From: JAPLDP01 sp964628285
Lineage (GTDB): Bacteria; Bacteroidota; Bacteroidia; Bacteroidales; JAGONC01
Length of the DNA: 29,176 nt
Assembly: GCA_964628285.1 (NCBI GenBank)
Contig: CAZVNP010000042.1
Span: forward strand, 1-29,176
Direction: 5' to 3'
The position numbers and the translations under genes are program-made. Below are positions 14,228-23,161 of the stretch, piece by piece. Each line of letters begins with the position of its first letter. Position 1 is the stretch's first letter. Under the pieces are notes generated by a model. That model saw only the letters and a program-made list of their open reading frames with translations. It was not told the origin of the DNA and ran no database searches.

Positions 14228-16291
14228 ATGCTACTCACGAAATTGCGCAATATAGGCATCGCCGCACATATCGATGCCGGTAAAACAACGGTAACGGAGA
14301 GGATACTCTATTACACAGGCACGAACCGTAAAATAGGTGAAGTGCATGATGGTCAGGCTACTATGGACTTCATGAAACAGGAGCAGGAACGGGGCATCAC
14401 CATCGCCTCGGCGGCCATCACCTGTTTCTGGAAAGATTTTCAGATCAACATCATCGACACCCCGGGGCACGTTGATTTCACTGTGGAGGTGGAGCGTTCG
14501 CTGCGCGTCATCGACGGCATGGTGGCCGTATTCTGTGCCGTCGGCGGCGTGGAACCCCAGAGCGAGACGGTGTGGAACCAGGCCGACCGTTACCGTGTGC
14601 CGCGTATTGCCTTCGTCAATAAGATGGACCGTCCCGGCGCCGACTTCGGAGAGGTCATCGCCCAGATGAACAGTCATCTCGACGCCAACGCCGTGGCGCT
14701 GCAAATACCCATCGGAACGGAAGAGGATTTCAGCGGTGTCATCGACATTATTGAACGGACAGCCCTGCTTTTTAACGAGTCCGGTAATGTAGAATCCCCT
14801 CTGCCCGATGGTTACCGTGAAGCTTGTGAGAGCGCCCGCGGCCGTCTGGTGGAGAAGTTGGCCGAATATGACGAGACTGTACTGGAGCTATTCCTGGAGG
14901 ATCAGGAAGTGACGGCGGAACTGTTGAAGAAAGCCTTACGTGACGCCACGCTGAAGCTGCTGGTGACGCCTGTTTTTTGCGGCGCCGCTTACAAAAACAA
15001 AGGGATACAGCCGCTGCTCGATGCCGTCACCGACTATCTGCCCTCACCCGTCGACGTGGGGGCCGTCGTCGGCACCGACGTCGACGACCCGGAAAAGGTC
15101 CATTCACGCAACCCCTCTGCAAAAGATCCCTTTGCGGCTCTGGCTTTTAAGATCATACACGATCCTTTCGTGGGGCAGCAGACATTCATCAGAATCTTCT
15201 CGGGAACGCTGAAGGGTGGCATGCAACTGCTGAACTCGACCAAAAACAAATATGAACGCACCGGACGCATTTATAAGATCCATGCCAAGGACAGGGAAGA
15301 GACCGGTGAAGGAGGCCCCGGCGATATTGTGGCGCTCATCGGGATGAAATATACCAAAACCGGCGACACCTTGTGCGACGGTCACCACCCCCTGCACCTC
15401 GAGCCGATACATATTCCGCCGACGGTCATCGAGATGAGAATAGAGCCACAGTCAAACAAGGATCAGAGCAGGCTCGGCGAAGCCCTTGGCAAACTGGCCA
15501 ATGAGGATCCCTCGTTCACCTTCAGATACAATGATGAAACCGGTGAGACCATCATGGCCGGCATGGGCGAGCTCCATCTCGAGATCATCGTCGACAGGCT
15601 GAGGCATGAATTCAACGTCGCGGTCGAAACGGGGGAGCCTGCCGTGGCTTTCAGGGAGACCGTGACGGGCGAAGCGGAATCGAATTACAGGCACGTGAAG
15701 CAAACCGGAGGCAAGGGACAGTATGCCCATACGGTACTTCGCGTCGAACCCAATGAGGGTAAAGGTTATGAATTTATCGATAAGATCAGGGGCGGCGTCA
15801 TCCCTGCCGAATTCATTCAATCGGTTGACAAAGGTATCCGGAAAACACTCGAAAAAGGTATCCTCGCCGGTTATCAGGTGGTGGATGTCAGGGTGATTCT
15901 TCTCGACGGCAGCTTTCATCCTGTCGACTCATCGGACATGGCCTTTCAGACCTGTGCCTCGATAGGCTTCAAACAGGCCTTCATGAAAGCCGGCCCCATA
16001 CTCCTTGAGCCGGTCATGAAAGTGGAGGTGAACACCCCTGATGAATACATCGGCGATATTGTCGGCCACCTCAACCGCCGCCGTGGTAAAATCCAAGCCA
16101 TGCGCCGTTACCGGAAAGGATCGCAGAAACTCGCCGGTATTGTACCCCTGATGGAGATGTTCGGTTATGCCACGCAACTGCGCAGCCTGTCCAGCGGCAG
16201 AGCCTCCTACTCGATGGAGTTCCACAAATACCTGCCTCTTCCGCAAGCCTTGCAGCAGGAGGTCCTCAAGAAAATGGCGACAGACAAATAA
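14228..16291 (+). CDS. fusA: Elongation factor G, stand-alone copy
   Basis: A 687-residue translational GTPase that promotes ribosomal translocation or recycling. All five domains appear present. GTPase motifs are intact: AHIDAGKTT (P-loop), GITIASAAI (switch I), DTPGHVDF, NKMDRPGADF and GAAYKNKG. Domain IV carries HPVDSSDMAFQ, matching the HDVDSSEMAFK of classic EF-G. No rpsL, rpsG or tuf gene is adjacent, so this is probably a second EF-G rather than the str-operon copy; several lineages split translocation and recycling between two EF-Gs. It is single-gene, with its own promoter, and its stop is 1 bp from that of the converging MFS gene. Which paralogue group it belongs to cannot be settled by eye. 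Confidence 0.93.
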   Translation: MLLTKLRNIGIAAHIDAGKTTVTERILYYTGTNRKIGEVHDGQATMDFMKQEQERGITIASAAITCFWKDFQINIIDTPGHVDFTVEVERSLRVIDGMVAVFCAVGGVEPQSETVWNQADRYRVPRIAFVNKMDRPGADFGEVIAQMNSHLDANAVALQIPIGTEEDFSGVIDIIERTALLFNESGNVESPLPDGYREACESARGRLVEKLAEYDETVLELFLEDQEVTAELLKKALRDATLKLLVTPVFCGAAYKNKGIQPLLDAVTDYLPSPVDVGAVVGTDVDDPEKVHSRNPSAKDPFAALAFKIIHDPFVGQQTFIRIFSGTLKGGMQLLNSTKNKYERTGRIYKIHAKDREETGEGGPGDIVALIGMKYTKTGDTLCDGHHPLHLEPIHIPPTVIEMRIEPQSNKDQSRLGEALGKLANEDPSFTFRYNDETGETIMAGMGELHLEIIVDRLRHEFNVAVETGEPAVAFRETVTGEAESNYRHVKQTGGKGQYAHTVLRVEPNEGKGYEFIDKIRGGVIPAEFIQSVDKGIRKTLEKGILAGYQVVDVRVILLDGSFHPVDSSDMAFQTCASIGFKQAFMKAGPILLEPVMKVEVNTPDEYIGDIVGHLNRRRGKIQAMRRYRKGSQKLAGIVPLMEMFGYATQLRSLSSGRASYSMEFHKYLPLPQALQQEVLKKMATDK

Positions 16292-16292
16292 A

Positions 16293-17534
16293 TTATGACA
16301 GGGCATCTTCCGGTTGTGTCCCCGTCAGTAATGATGATTCGCTGAGCCTGGTGGCCAGGTAAAGCGAGACGATCATCAGGACGGTGAGGCCCAGCAGTGA
16401 GAGCGTCATAGAGCCCGTGGAAGGGGATTTATACAGATCCATCCCAAAAATAAAGGCAATACCGGATATCTGGCCCGTCAGCAACAGTAATCCCGTGGAG
16501 GTACCCTCGGGAGCCGGGTAAGCTATCTCGGCACCATACTGAAAGCCAATGGGGCCGGCACTCAGCAGGAAAAATCCCATTACGAAAGCCGACACGAGCA
16601 GGAACCAATAGCTGGTGGCATAAGTAATGCCCAGCAGGCCCAGACTGGAAACCGCCAGTGCCAGCATGATGAAAGGAACGCGGCGACGGTAACGGTCCGA
16701 CAATGTCGACAGGATCGCAGCGCCTGCGATGCCGCCGATGACCATCAGCCCGCCGGCCATTCCCGCCTGCGTGATGGTGAAACCACGGGGACGCAGGATA
16801 TCTTCTATCCACGTGGTGACGGCATTGAAAACACCCAGGCCGATAAAGAAGATGATCATGAGCAGGATGAAATTTCTTTTATGCAGTGACTGCCGCAGGC
16901 CGTCGAAAACGAGTGACCGTTCTTCCTGCCCGGGCGGACATGCCGGCGTGGGCGGATGCTCACGGGCCAGGATCACAAACAACACGGCGCTGACGATCGC
17001 TATAGAACCATAAACGAAAAGCATATCCTGAATGCCGGAATGAATGACGAGAAAGGGCGTGACGGCCATGCCGGCGATGATGCCGACATACATGGCCAGC
17101 GAGCCGAAGCCTGTCGCCGTGGCACGCTCACCAAGGGGAAACCACCGCGCCGCCACCTTGGTCACCGCGTTAAGGATGAAAGGCTGCCCGACGGCGATAC
17201 CGATCTGTGATAGCAAAACGAGGGTGTAATTGGAAGCCCATAAGCCCCGCGTGAAGCCGAAAACACCCGTCAGCACCGCCCCGATGCTCACCGCCGTGCG
17301 GAAACCATAAGTGTCGATGACCCAGGAAGCCGGGATGGAAACAAAAATATAGACGATCATGAAGCTCATCGACAAAAGCCCTATACCGAGATCGGAAACA
17401 CCATAGAAGGCAGCGGCAGATCCCGTTATGGGGGCAAAAGTGATCCAGAGTAACTGGTTAACAATGACCACCAGCATGAAAGCCATCAGAATGACCCAAC
17501 GGTAACGGTATACCTTAAAACTTTCCTGTTCCAT
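16293..17534 (-). CDS. MFS transporter, FLVCR-like
   Basis: A 413-residue major facilitator with 12 predicted membrane helices and a cytoplasmic loop (AREHPPTPACPPGQEERS) between the halves. The first half resembles the eukaryotic FLVCR/MFSD7 family: NQLLWITFAPI, FYGVSDLGIGLLSMSFMIVY, SIPASWVIDTYGFR and IGIAVGQPFILN. FLVCR proteins move choline or ethanolamine (and were linked to haem). The Trp and Gln that form part of the FLVCR substrate pocket, as I recall them, have counterparts here (LLWITF, GQPFIL). The substrate is not established for bacterial relatives. Transcribed alone, divergent from the patatin gene and abutting EF-G tail to tail. Confidence 0.85.
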   Translation of the reverse strand: MEQESFKVYRYRWVILMAFMLVVIVNQLLWITFAPITGSAAAFYGVSDLGIGLLSMSFMIVYIFVSIPASWVIDTYGFRTAVSIGAVLTGVFGFTRGLWASNYTLVLLSQIGIAVGQPFILNAVTKVAARWFPLGERATATGFGSLAMYVGIIAGMAVTPFLVIHSGIQDMLFVYGSIAIVSAVLFVILAREHPPTPACPPGQEERSLVFDGLRQSLHKRNFILLMIIFFIGLGVFNAVTTWIEDILRPRGFTITQAGMAGGLMVIGGIAGAAILSTLSDRYRRRVPFIMLALAVSSLGLLGITYATSYWFLLVSAFVMGFFLLSAGPIGFQYGAEIAYPAPEGTSTGLLLLTGQISGIAFIFGMDLYKSPSTGSMTLSLLGLTVLMIVSLYLATRLSESSLLTGTQPEDALS

Positions 17535-17644
17535 AACAAACCGGTTAATTATTTTGTTATACTGTAAAAAATCCCTGTAATATTACGATAAATATTTTTC
17601 AAACATTCAATTGAATCCATTTTAACGATAAAAAATCACAGGAT

Positions 17645-18454
17645 ATGAAAATAGGACTGGCTCTCGGCAGCGGCGGTGCCAAGGGATTTGCGCACATTGC
17701 CTACCTGGAGGTCCTCGATGAACTGGGTATACCGGTCAATGCCCTGGCCGGCACCAGCATGGGCGCTTTCATCGGGGCCTATTACGCCGGTGGAATGACC
17801 GGAAAGGAATTACATGCTCTTGCCAAACGCTTCACTCTCCATGACTTTACCAAGGTGTTCGACCTGAACAGATTGCGTTCTCCCGGCCTGATACGTGGCA
17901 GGAAGATAGAAAAATTCCTCCGCGACACCTTACCTGTACAACGTTTTGAGGATCTTAAAATACCTTTGAAAATTGTTGCCGCCGATTACTGGAACAAGGA
18001 AGAGTATGTTTTTCAAAAAGGCGATCTTGTGCCGGCTATCAGGGCAAGCATTTCCATACCCGGACTGTTCCAGCCTTATGAGTACAGGGAAACATTGTAT
18101 ATCGACGGTGGTGTGATCAATCCCGTGCCTTTTGACCTGTTGATAGGGAAAAACGATTTTATCATCGGGATTGATGCCAGCGGTGATGAGGTCATCCTCA
18201 GAAAAAAGCCTCCCCATGCCTTGCAGATGCTGCACGATACTTTCATTATCATGCAGAAAGAGATCATCAGGCACAGGGAGATAAACCATCCCATTGATAT
18301 CTATTGCAAGCCCAATCTGTCGGGATTCAGGATACTGGAATTCCATAAAGCCGAGGAGATCATTATATCAGTTAAGAACGATGTGGAGCAATTCAGGAAG
18401 GAACTGATCTGGAAGGGCTTGCCGGCACCGAAAGAAACTCCCGTCAAACTTTGA
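17645..18454 (+). CDS. Patatin-like phospholipase
   Basis: A 269-residue cytoplasmic (no signal peptide) Ser-Asp lipid hydrolase of the RssA/YchK type. The oxyanion loop is GSGGAKG (8-14), the nucleophile elbow GTSMG (Ser38) and the catalytic Asp lies in DGG (Asp154). ATG 17645 follows ACAGGA and gives the usual family N-terminus MKIGLALGSGG. Single gene; its last 11 bp overlap the end of the converging cyclase gene. Likely substrate is a phospholipid or lysophospholipid; the physiological role is unknown. Confidence 0.92.
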   Translation: MKIGLALGSGGAKGFAHIAYLEVLDELGIPVNALAGTSMGAFIGAYYAGGMTGKELHALAKRFTLHDFTKVFDLNRLRSPGLIRGRKIEKFLRDTLPVQRFEDLKIPLKIVAADYWNKEEYVFQKGDLVPAIRASISIPGLFQPYEYRETLYIDGGVINPVPFDLLIGKNDFIIGIDASGDEVILRKKPPHALQMLHDTFIIMQKEIIRHREINHPIDIYCKPNLSGFRILEFHKAEEIIISVKNDVEQFRKELIWKGLPAPKETPVKL

Positions 18455-20507
18455 TGAAATACATGTTCATCGTCCCTTTGCCCTTCACCTCCAGGGCACC
18501 TCTTTCTTCAAATTTAAACTGATCCCTGACGAGGTTATAGGTCACCTCCGAGACGTTGATGCGCATGGGCTCGGAAGAGGCTTCCATGCGCGATGCCGTG
18601 TTGATGGTATCGCCAAAGACATCATAAATGTATTTCTTTATCCCCACCACGCCGGCGATGACAGGCCCTGAATGAATACCTACGCGCATGCGCCATTCAA
18701 TCTGCGATTCGAGGTTCTTCTTCTCAAGATACTGCACCATCTCCACGCTGGCTCGAATGATCTGTACGGCGTGATCCGGATTTTCTTCGGGCAGGCCACA
18801 AACCGCCATATACGAATCACCGATGGTTTTAATGCGCTCACAATGATGATTCTCTATAATGTTATCAAAGGCAGTGAAAATATTGTTCAACTCCTCGATG
18901 AGTATCTTGGGTTCAAGTTGTGCCGACTGTTCGGTGAAGCCGACGATATCCGAAAAACATACGGTCACATGCTGATAGAGCTGGGGCTCTGTGCTGCCTT
19001 TTTCCTTAAGGTCATGAGCGATGCCGGCAGGAAGGATGTTCAGCAGAAGCTTTTCCGATTGATCTTTTTCCCGGCCGATGATCTGATTGTCACGTCTTTT
19101 CTGTCTCAGGCTCAGGTAGATAACAACAGCCAGCAAGACCAGCAGCCCGATGATGCCGATGAGTGAGTTTCGGTATATCCTGTCCTTTTTAATCATCAAA
19201 GCCTGGATCACCTCTTTCTGCCTGAGCAGGGTGATCTCATTGTCTTTTTTCTCGGTTTCATACCTGAGCTGGAAATCGGCGATCTGCTTGTGTATCTCCT
19301 CTGAATACAGGGTATCCCTGACGGTAACATACTTTTTAAAGTAATTCAGCGCCTCAGGAAAATTACCCGTGGCGGCATAGATGTCGGAATATAACAGGTA
19401 ATTGTTCTTGAGCTGGTCTCTCAGATCGATCTGTTCGGCTATCTCACTGCTCTGTGAAAGGAATCTGATCGATTGATTATATTCGCCCGTAGCCCTGTAA
19501 ATTTCAGCCAGGCTGGCATAGACGGCCGCAATGCTGACCTGCCGTCCCATTTTCTGGTATATTTCCAGCGCCAGACGGAGGTATCTGATGGCCTCATCAT
19601 ACTTCTTTTGCCCGGAATAGCTGGTTCCGATGTTGGCATACAGCACGGCGATCATGTCATCGTTTTTCTGCTCACGGGCCATGGCCAAAGCTTCATGAAA
19701 GTATCCCAGGGCTTTATCGTATTGATTCTTCTGATTGTAAATAAGACCAATATTGTTCAGCCGCCGTGGTATCTCCCCTGTTTTCCCCAAAGCCCTGTCG
19801 ATAGCGAGAGCTTCTTCGATGAACCGGATGGCTTCGTCGTTCTTTCCCCAGGCCTGGTACACGAGCCCTATGTTATTCAGCGAGACAGCCATGCCGGCCG
19901 AATCTTTCAGATGTTGCTTAAGCCGGAGGGAATTTTTATAGAGAAGAATGGCCGAATCATAACGCCCCCAGGAGTCATAAATGGAGCCCAGGTTGTTGTA
20001 CGACTTGGCAATATCCTGAGTATCCCTGTTTATTATGTCTAATGCCAAGGCTTTATTGTAATAGGTCACCGCGCTGTCGTAATTGCCCAGCTTTTTATAA
20101 GCCAGGCCGATGTTACTGAAGCGTGTGGCGATGTTTTTGGCATTGGCGGCTTTGATATCTTCTGCCAGGGCCTTTTTATACCATTGAATGGCTTCATGGT
20201 AGTTGTTCATCAGATAGTAGCAGATACCGATATTGTTGAGGCTTTCCGATATTTTGTTCATATCAGGTCGTGCCGAGGACTGCTCAGTGCTGATAAAGGA
20301 AAGGTATTTTTCAATGGCTTCAGGGTACTTGCGCTCGTTGATGAGTGTATAGGCCTGTTTGTAATCGGTGAGGGTGTCGGTGCCTGTCTGGCCATGTAAA
20401 AGAAACCGGCAGGAGAGCAGGAGAAAGCCTAAAACAAACAATCCGACGGAAAACCTCATGTTACAGGTAGTGGTGTTCAAATGACATAACACATTGACAC
20501 GACGCAT
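18444..20507 (-). CDS. TPR-transmembrane class III adenylate cyclase
   Basis: A 687-residue signalling protein. An N-terminal signal or anchor (about 18-39, LHG cut before Gln) is followed by about eight TPR units with the NIGLxY pattern (about 85-400), a coiled coil, a membrane helix (about 447-467) and a cytoplasmic cyclase domain (about 505-687). Metal-binding Asp520 (CFSDIVGFT) and Asp564 (IGDSYMA) are present, as are Lys560 and Asp629 in the base-recognition positions typical of adenylate rather than guanylate cyclases, plus Asn636 and Arg640. It should make cAMP in response to something bound by the periplasmic TPRs (inference). ATG 20507 overlaps the upstream stop (TGATG); ATG 20459 would give a more normal signal peptide. 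Confidence 0.9.
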   Translation of the reverse strand: MRRVNVLCHLNTTTCNMRFSVGLFVLGFLLLSCRFLLHGQTGTDTLTDYKQAYTLINERKYPEAIEKYLSFISTEQSSARPDMNKISESLNNIGICYYLMNNYHEAIQWYKKALAEDIKAANAKNIATRFSNIGLAYKKLGNYDSAVTYYNKALALDIINRDTQDIAKSYNNLGSIYDSWGRYDSAILLYKNSLRLKQHLKDSAGMAVSLNNIGLVYQAWGKNDEAIRFIEEALAIDRALGKTGEIPRRLNNIGLIYNQKNQYDKALGYFHEALAMAREQKNDDMIAVLYANIGTSYSGQKKYDEAIRYLRLALEIYQKMGRQVSIAAVYASLAEIYRATGEYNQSIRFLSQSSEIAEQIDLRDQLKNNYLLYSDIYAATGNFPEALNYFKKYVTVRDTLYSEEIHKQIADFQLRYETEKKDNEITLLRQKEVIQALMIKKDRIYRNSLIGIIGLLVLLAVVIYLSLRQKRRDNQIIGREKDQSEKLLLNILPAGIAHDLKEKGSTEPQLYQHVTVCFSDIVGFTEQSAQLEPKILIEELNNIFTAFDNIIENHHCERIKTIGDSYMAVCGLPEENPDHAVQIIRASVEMVQYLEKKNLESQIEWRMRVGIHSGPVIAGVVGIKKYIYDVFGDTINTASRMEASSEPMRINVSEVTYNLVRDQFKFEERGALEVKGKGTMNMYFIKV

Positions 20508-21202
20508 CAGAATGTCACCAGATTCAAGCCCGACAGTTTGAATTTAATGATGGACGAAGGATCGGATCCGGGGCCATAAATAAGACCTTCATTGTCATCC
20601 TCCAGGCGTATGCCCGATCCTCCCGGTTCATCCGTCATGCAATACACCTCCAGAACAGGCGGGTTGTCGTTGCGATGATTGAGGAGAAAGTTTTTTATCT
20701 CCAGCCTGTTGGGTGGGGAGTCCACATAATGTGTATAGATCTGGAAGTCAATGGCGCCAATACATCTGGGGCTGACCGGTATGACGGCCGGCACGACATA
20801 TGAGGGTGAGGCCGCCACGCTGCCTTCATTCCATCCCATATATGGAACAGCGGCAGCTATTTTCTGTTTCAACAGGGATAGATGCATGACGAGACCCTCC
20901 AGAAGTTTCTCCATATCACCCCCACCTATCACTAGACCTTTGGCATTTTGTATCATGGTGGCCGGATCGCCTTCGGTGATCAGCCTGACATTTACTTTAG
21001 CCAGGGCAAAGAGCTCGATGACATCCCGGATATACGTATTATAAAGGCTCTCATTGTAAGCATACGGAATGAAAAGAACCTCATTGACGCGGGCATCCGT
21101 AAATCTTCTTTTGATCTCCGGAACGAGAAAGTCGGAAAAATTGAGGATACCAAAGCCGGCATCCAGGTTGGTAAGGGTCATTCTTCTTTTCATGATGATC
21201 AT
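20507..21202 (-). CDS. Peptidase S51 (PepE/dipeptidase E)-like protein, nucleophile missing
   Basis: A 231-residue protein aligning with alpha-aspartyl dipeptidase PepE along its length: LVIGGGDMEKLLEG corresponds to VIVGGGNTFQLLK, YMGWNEGSVAASPS to YIGWSAGANLACPT. The catalytic Ser (Ser120 of E. coli PepE) is Asn125 here; His158 (YTHY) and Glu192 (DEPGG) appear to match the rest of the triad. It is therefore probably not a standard serine dipeptidase; a binding role or different chemistry is possible. Start may be Met1, Met4 or Met8. It is first gene of an operon with the cyclase (TGATG overlap) behind an exact Bacteroidota-type promoter. Confidence 0.75.
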   Translation of the reverse strand: MIIMKRRMTLTNLDAGFGILNFSDFLVPEIKRRFTDARVNEVLFIPYAYNESLYNTYIRDVIELFALAKVNVRLITEGDPATMIQNAKGLVIGGGDMEKLLEGLVMHLSLLKQKIAAAVPYMGWNEGSVAASPSYVVPAVIPVSPRCIGAIDFQIYTHYVDSPPNRLEIKNFLLNHRNDNPPVLEVYCMTDEPGGSGIRLEDDNEGLIYGPGSDPSSIIKFKLSGLNLVTF

Positions 21203-21245
21203 TCTTTATTTATTTAATATGAAAGGCGTTCATTGAAAAATTTAT

Positions 21246-21277
21246 CAAATATAATGATACATTGGACAAGGTGCAAA
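21246..21277 (-). promoter_or_regulatory. Promoter of the PepE-like/cyclase operon
   Basis: Read on the - strand, TTTG (complement of 21274-21277) is followed after 20 bp by TATATTTG (complement of 21246-21253), an exact match to the Bacteroidota TAnnTTTG -7 element with correct -33 spacing. The start codon lies 43 bp downstream. Confidence 0.65.
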
Positions 21278-21398
21278 TATTTTGTTTTGAAAAATCATAA
21301 GTGGCTTGTTTTTCCTTTTGATCTCGCTCCTAAATCATGTATGAACCCGGCCGTTATCTTTTTCGCAGACTTCCCGTGATGGTTGTTTCAGAAGGAGA

Positions 21399-22460
21399 TT
21401 AACGCGTGTTACCCTTGGCGAGTGTAAATGAGAATGTCGATCCCACGCCCGGTTTGGAGCGCACGTTGATGGTTTGCTGGTGTGATTCGATGATGTGCTT
21501 GACGATGGCCAGACCCAGGCCCGAGCCGCCCATGTTTCGTGAGCGGCTCTGGTCCACGCGGTAGAAACGTTCGAACAACCGCGGCAGGTGCTCCGCTGCG
21601 ATGCCGATGCCATCGTCGGAGACCTCCACCAGGATGTTCTCATCCATATCGTAGAAGCTCATCTTGGTGCGGCCTTCGGCCTTGCCGTATTTGATGGAAT
21701 TGTCGATGAGATTGATTAGCACCTGTTTGATGCGATCCTTGTCGGCATGAACAAGAACATGCGTGTCCCTGCCGACACCATCCTGAAAGATAAGACGGAT
21801 GCTGCGTTGCCTGGCTTTATCCTCCAGCAGGTCATAAACTTCATGTGACAGGGTCACAATGTCGAAAGTGGAATAGTCGATGCTGAGTTTCCCTGTCTCC
21901 AGCTGGGCGATGACCTCCAGATCTTCCACAATGGTGATCATCCGTTCCACGTTTTTTTCTGTCTTATAGAGATAGACTTTGTTGACCTCAGGGTCTTTGT
22001 AAGCCCCCTCCAGCAATGTCAGCACATATCCCTGAATATTGAAGATAGGTGTTTTGAGCTCGTGCGACACGTTACCCAGGAACTCACGGCGGTAGGCTTC
22101 CTGGCTGCGCAACTTCTCAAGCTCATCATGCTGCTGAACAGCATGTTTCATGACCTCCTCGCTGACGGCGTGAATGGGATCCTCCTTCAGGCTAACCTTT
22201 AGATGTTTCTCGGCCCGGGACAGTTTGAGGGTATGGATGGTCTTATAAACCAGCTTGATCCGGTCGCGTATGTATTTCTTAAAGATGACGGAGAAAGCAA
22301 AAAAAGAAACGCCGAACAGGACTAAAGCCGGCAAGACGAGGATAAGCCAGTCGATATGCGCGTTCACAATCAGGCTGATGATGCAAAAGGTAACCAGATA
22401 AAATACAAGAATGACAGCTGACGCCAAAAAAACCAGTTGATATGGCTTTGGATTTTTCAT
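21399..22460 (-). CDS. phoR: PhoR-like sensor histidine kinase
   Basis: A 353-residue membrane kinase. Two N-terminal helices (about 8-31 and 36-60) with almost no periplasmic loop, a linker helix, then the HisKA domain (NVSHELKTP, His133) and the ATPase domain: N-box NLIDNSIKYG (Asn254), G1 SDDGIGI, F-box FERFYRVDQSRSR, G2 GGSGLGLAI. Lack of a sensor loop fits PhoR-type kinases, which sense phosphate through PstSCAB and PhoU instead. It follows the response regulator after 17 bp made of 7-bp repeats containing several ATG codons; the last one (22460) gives MKNPKPYQ and the full frame. Pho assignment is by neighbours. Confidence 0.88.
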   Translation of the reverse strand: MKNPKPYQLVFLASAVILVFYLVTFCIISLIVNAHIDWLILVLPALVLFGVSFFAFSVIFKKYIRDRIKLVYKTIHTLKLSRAEKHLKVSLKEDPIHAVSEEVMKHAVQQHDELEKLRSQEAYRREFLGNVSHELKTPIFNIQGYVLTLLEGAYKDPEVNKVYLYKTEKNVERMITIVEDLEVIAQLETGKLSIDYSTFDIVTLSHEVYDLLEDKARQRSIRLIFQDGVGRDTHVLVHADKDRIKQVLINLIDNSIKYGKAEGRTKMSFYDMDENILVEVSDDGIGIAAEHLPRLFERFYRVDQSRSRNMGGSGLGLAIVKHIIESHQQTINVRSKPGVGSTFSFTLAKGNTR

Positions 22461-22486
22461 TTTTCATTTTTCATTTTTCATTCTTC
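22452..22486. repeat. 7-bp tandem repeat between regulator and kinase genes
   Basis: ATTTTTC is repeated four times exactly (22452-22479) with a fifth imperfect copy ATTCTTC (22480-22486). On the coding strand this reads as TGAAAAA/ATGAAAA units covering the regulator stop codon and the kinase start codon. Each unit supplies an ATG in a different frame. Confidence 0.85.
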
Positions 22487-23161
22487 ATATTTATACCCTA
22501 CCCCCTTGATGGTCTTGAGGTTATCTGTTCCCAGCTTCTCTCGTATTTTGCGTATATACACATCAATTGTCCTTTCCCCCACGAATACGTCATCGCCCCA
22601 TATCCTGTGGTATATCTCGTCCCTGGTGAACACCCTGTTGGGTTTGGAAACGAGCAGCGAAAGCATTTCAAACTCTTTCTTAGGAAGTATGATTCTTTTA
22701 CCCTTATAATATACAAGGTATTTCTCCATATCCACGGTCAGATCACCGGCGGTATAAACAATGCCTGTCGATTCTTCTGTCCTGAAACGTCGCAGCAGGG
22801 CGGCGACCTTGCTCACCAGCAGCCGGGGCTTGATGGGCTTGGTGATGTAGTCATCGGCACCCGCTTCAAAGCCTGCAATTTGCGAATAATCTTCATTTCT
22901 GGCCGTGAAATAGATGATGACGCTGTCGCGCAGCTCTCCGATGGCCCTGAGCTCACGGCATGTCTCGATGCCATCCATGCCCGGCATCATAATATCCAGC
23001 ATAATCAAATGAGGATGTATCTGGCGGGCGGTGGCAATGGCATCCTGGCCGTTGGTCGCCGTGGCGGTCTGATACCCTTCCTTGCGAAGGTTATACCCGA
23101 CAAACTCCAGGATATCCTCTTCATCATCCACGATCAGCACCTTGAAGTCGGCATTATTCAT
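22478..23161 (-). CDS. phoB: PhoB-like response regulator (OmpR family)
   Basis: A 227-residue regulator. Receiver domain: acidic pocket VDDEED, phospho-acceptor Asp56 in LIMLDIMMPGMDG, Thr86 (YFTARN) and Lys108 (ITKPIKP). Winged-helix DNA-binding domain ends in VGERTIDVYIRKIREKLG and IKGVGYKYE. ATG 23161 is chosen: it starts at MNNADFKVLIVDDEED, and the extra 69 upstream codons are antisense-like noise inside phoU. It overlaps the phoU stop by 8 bp. Partner is the kinase downstream. It probably binds the 11-bp repeats in the divergent intergenic region (inference). Confidence 0.9.
   Translation of the reverse strand: MNNADFKVLIVDDEEDILEFVGYNLRKEGYQTATATNGQDAIATARQIHPHLIMLDIMMPGMDGIETCRELRAIGELRDSVIIYFTARNEDYSQIAGFEAGADDYITKPIKPRLLVSKVAALLRRFRTEESTGIVYTAGDLTVDMEKYLVYYKGKRIILPKKEFEMLSLLVSKPNRVFTRDEIYHRIWGDDVFVGERTIDVYIRKIREKLGTDNLKTIKGVGYKYEE

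Noticed and set aside
14231..14704. 157-codon antisense frame in the EF-G gene
   Set aside because: His/Asp-rich translation without known domains, mirrored on strongly conserved GTPase motifs; no ribosome binding site.
17645..20507. Patatin phospholipase next to a nucleotide cyclase, as a CBASS- or Pycsar-like defence system
   Set aside because: The cyclase is a class III enzyme with TPR and membrane parts, not a CD-NTase; Pycsar cyclases and effectors are co-directional, while these two genes converge. The patatin is of the ordinary RssA type and no other defence gene is near.
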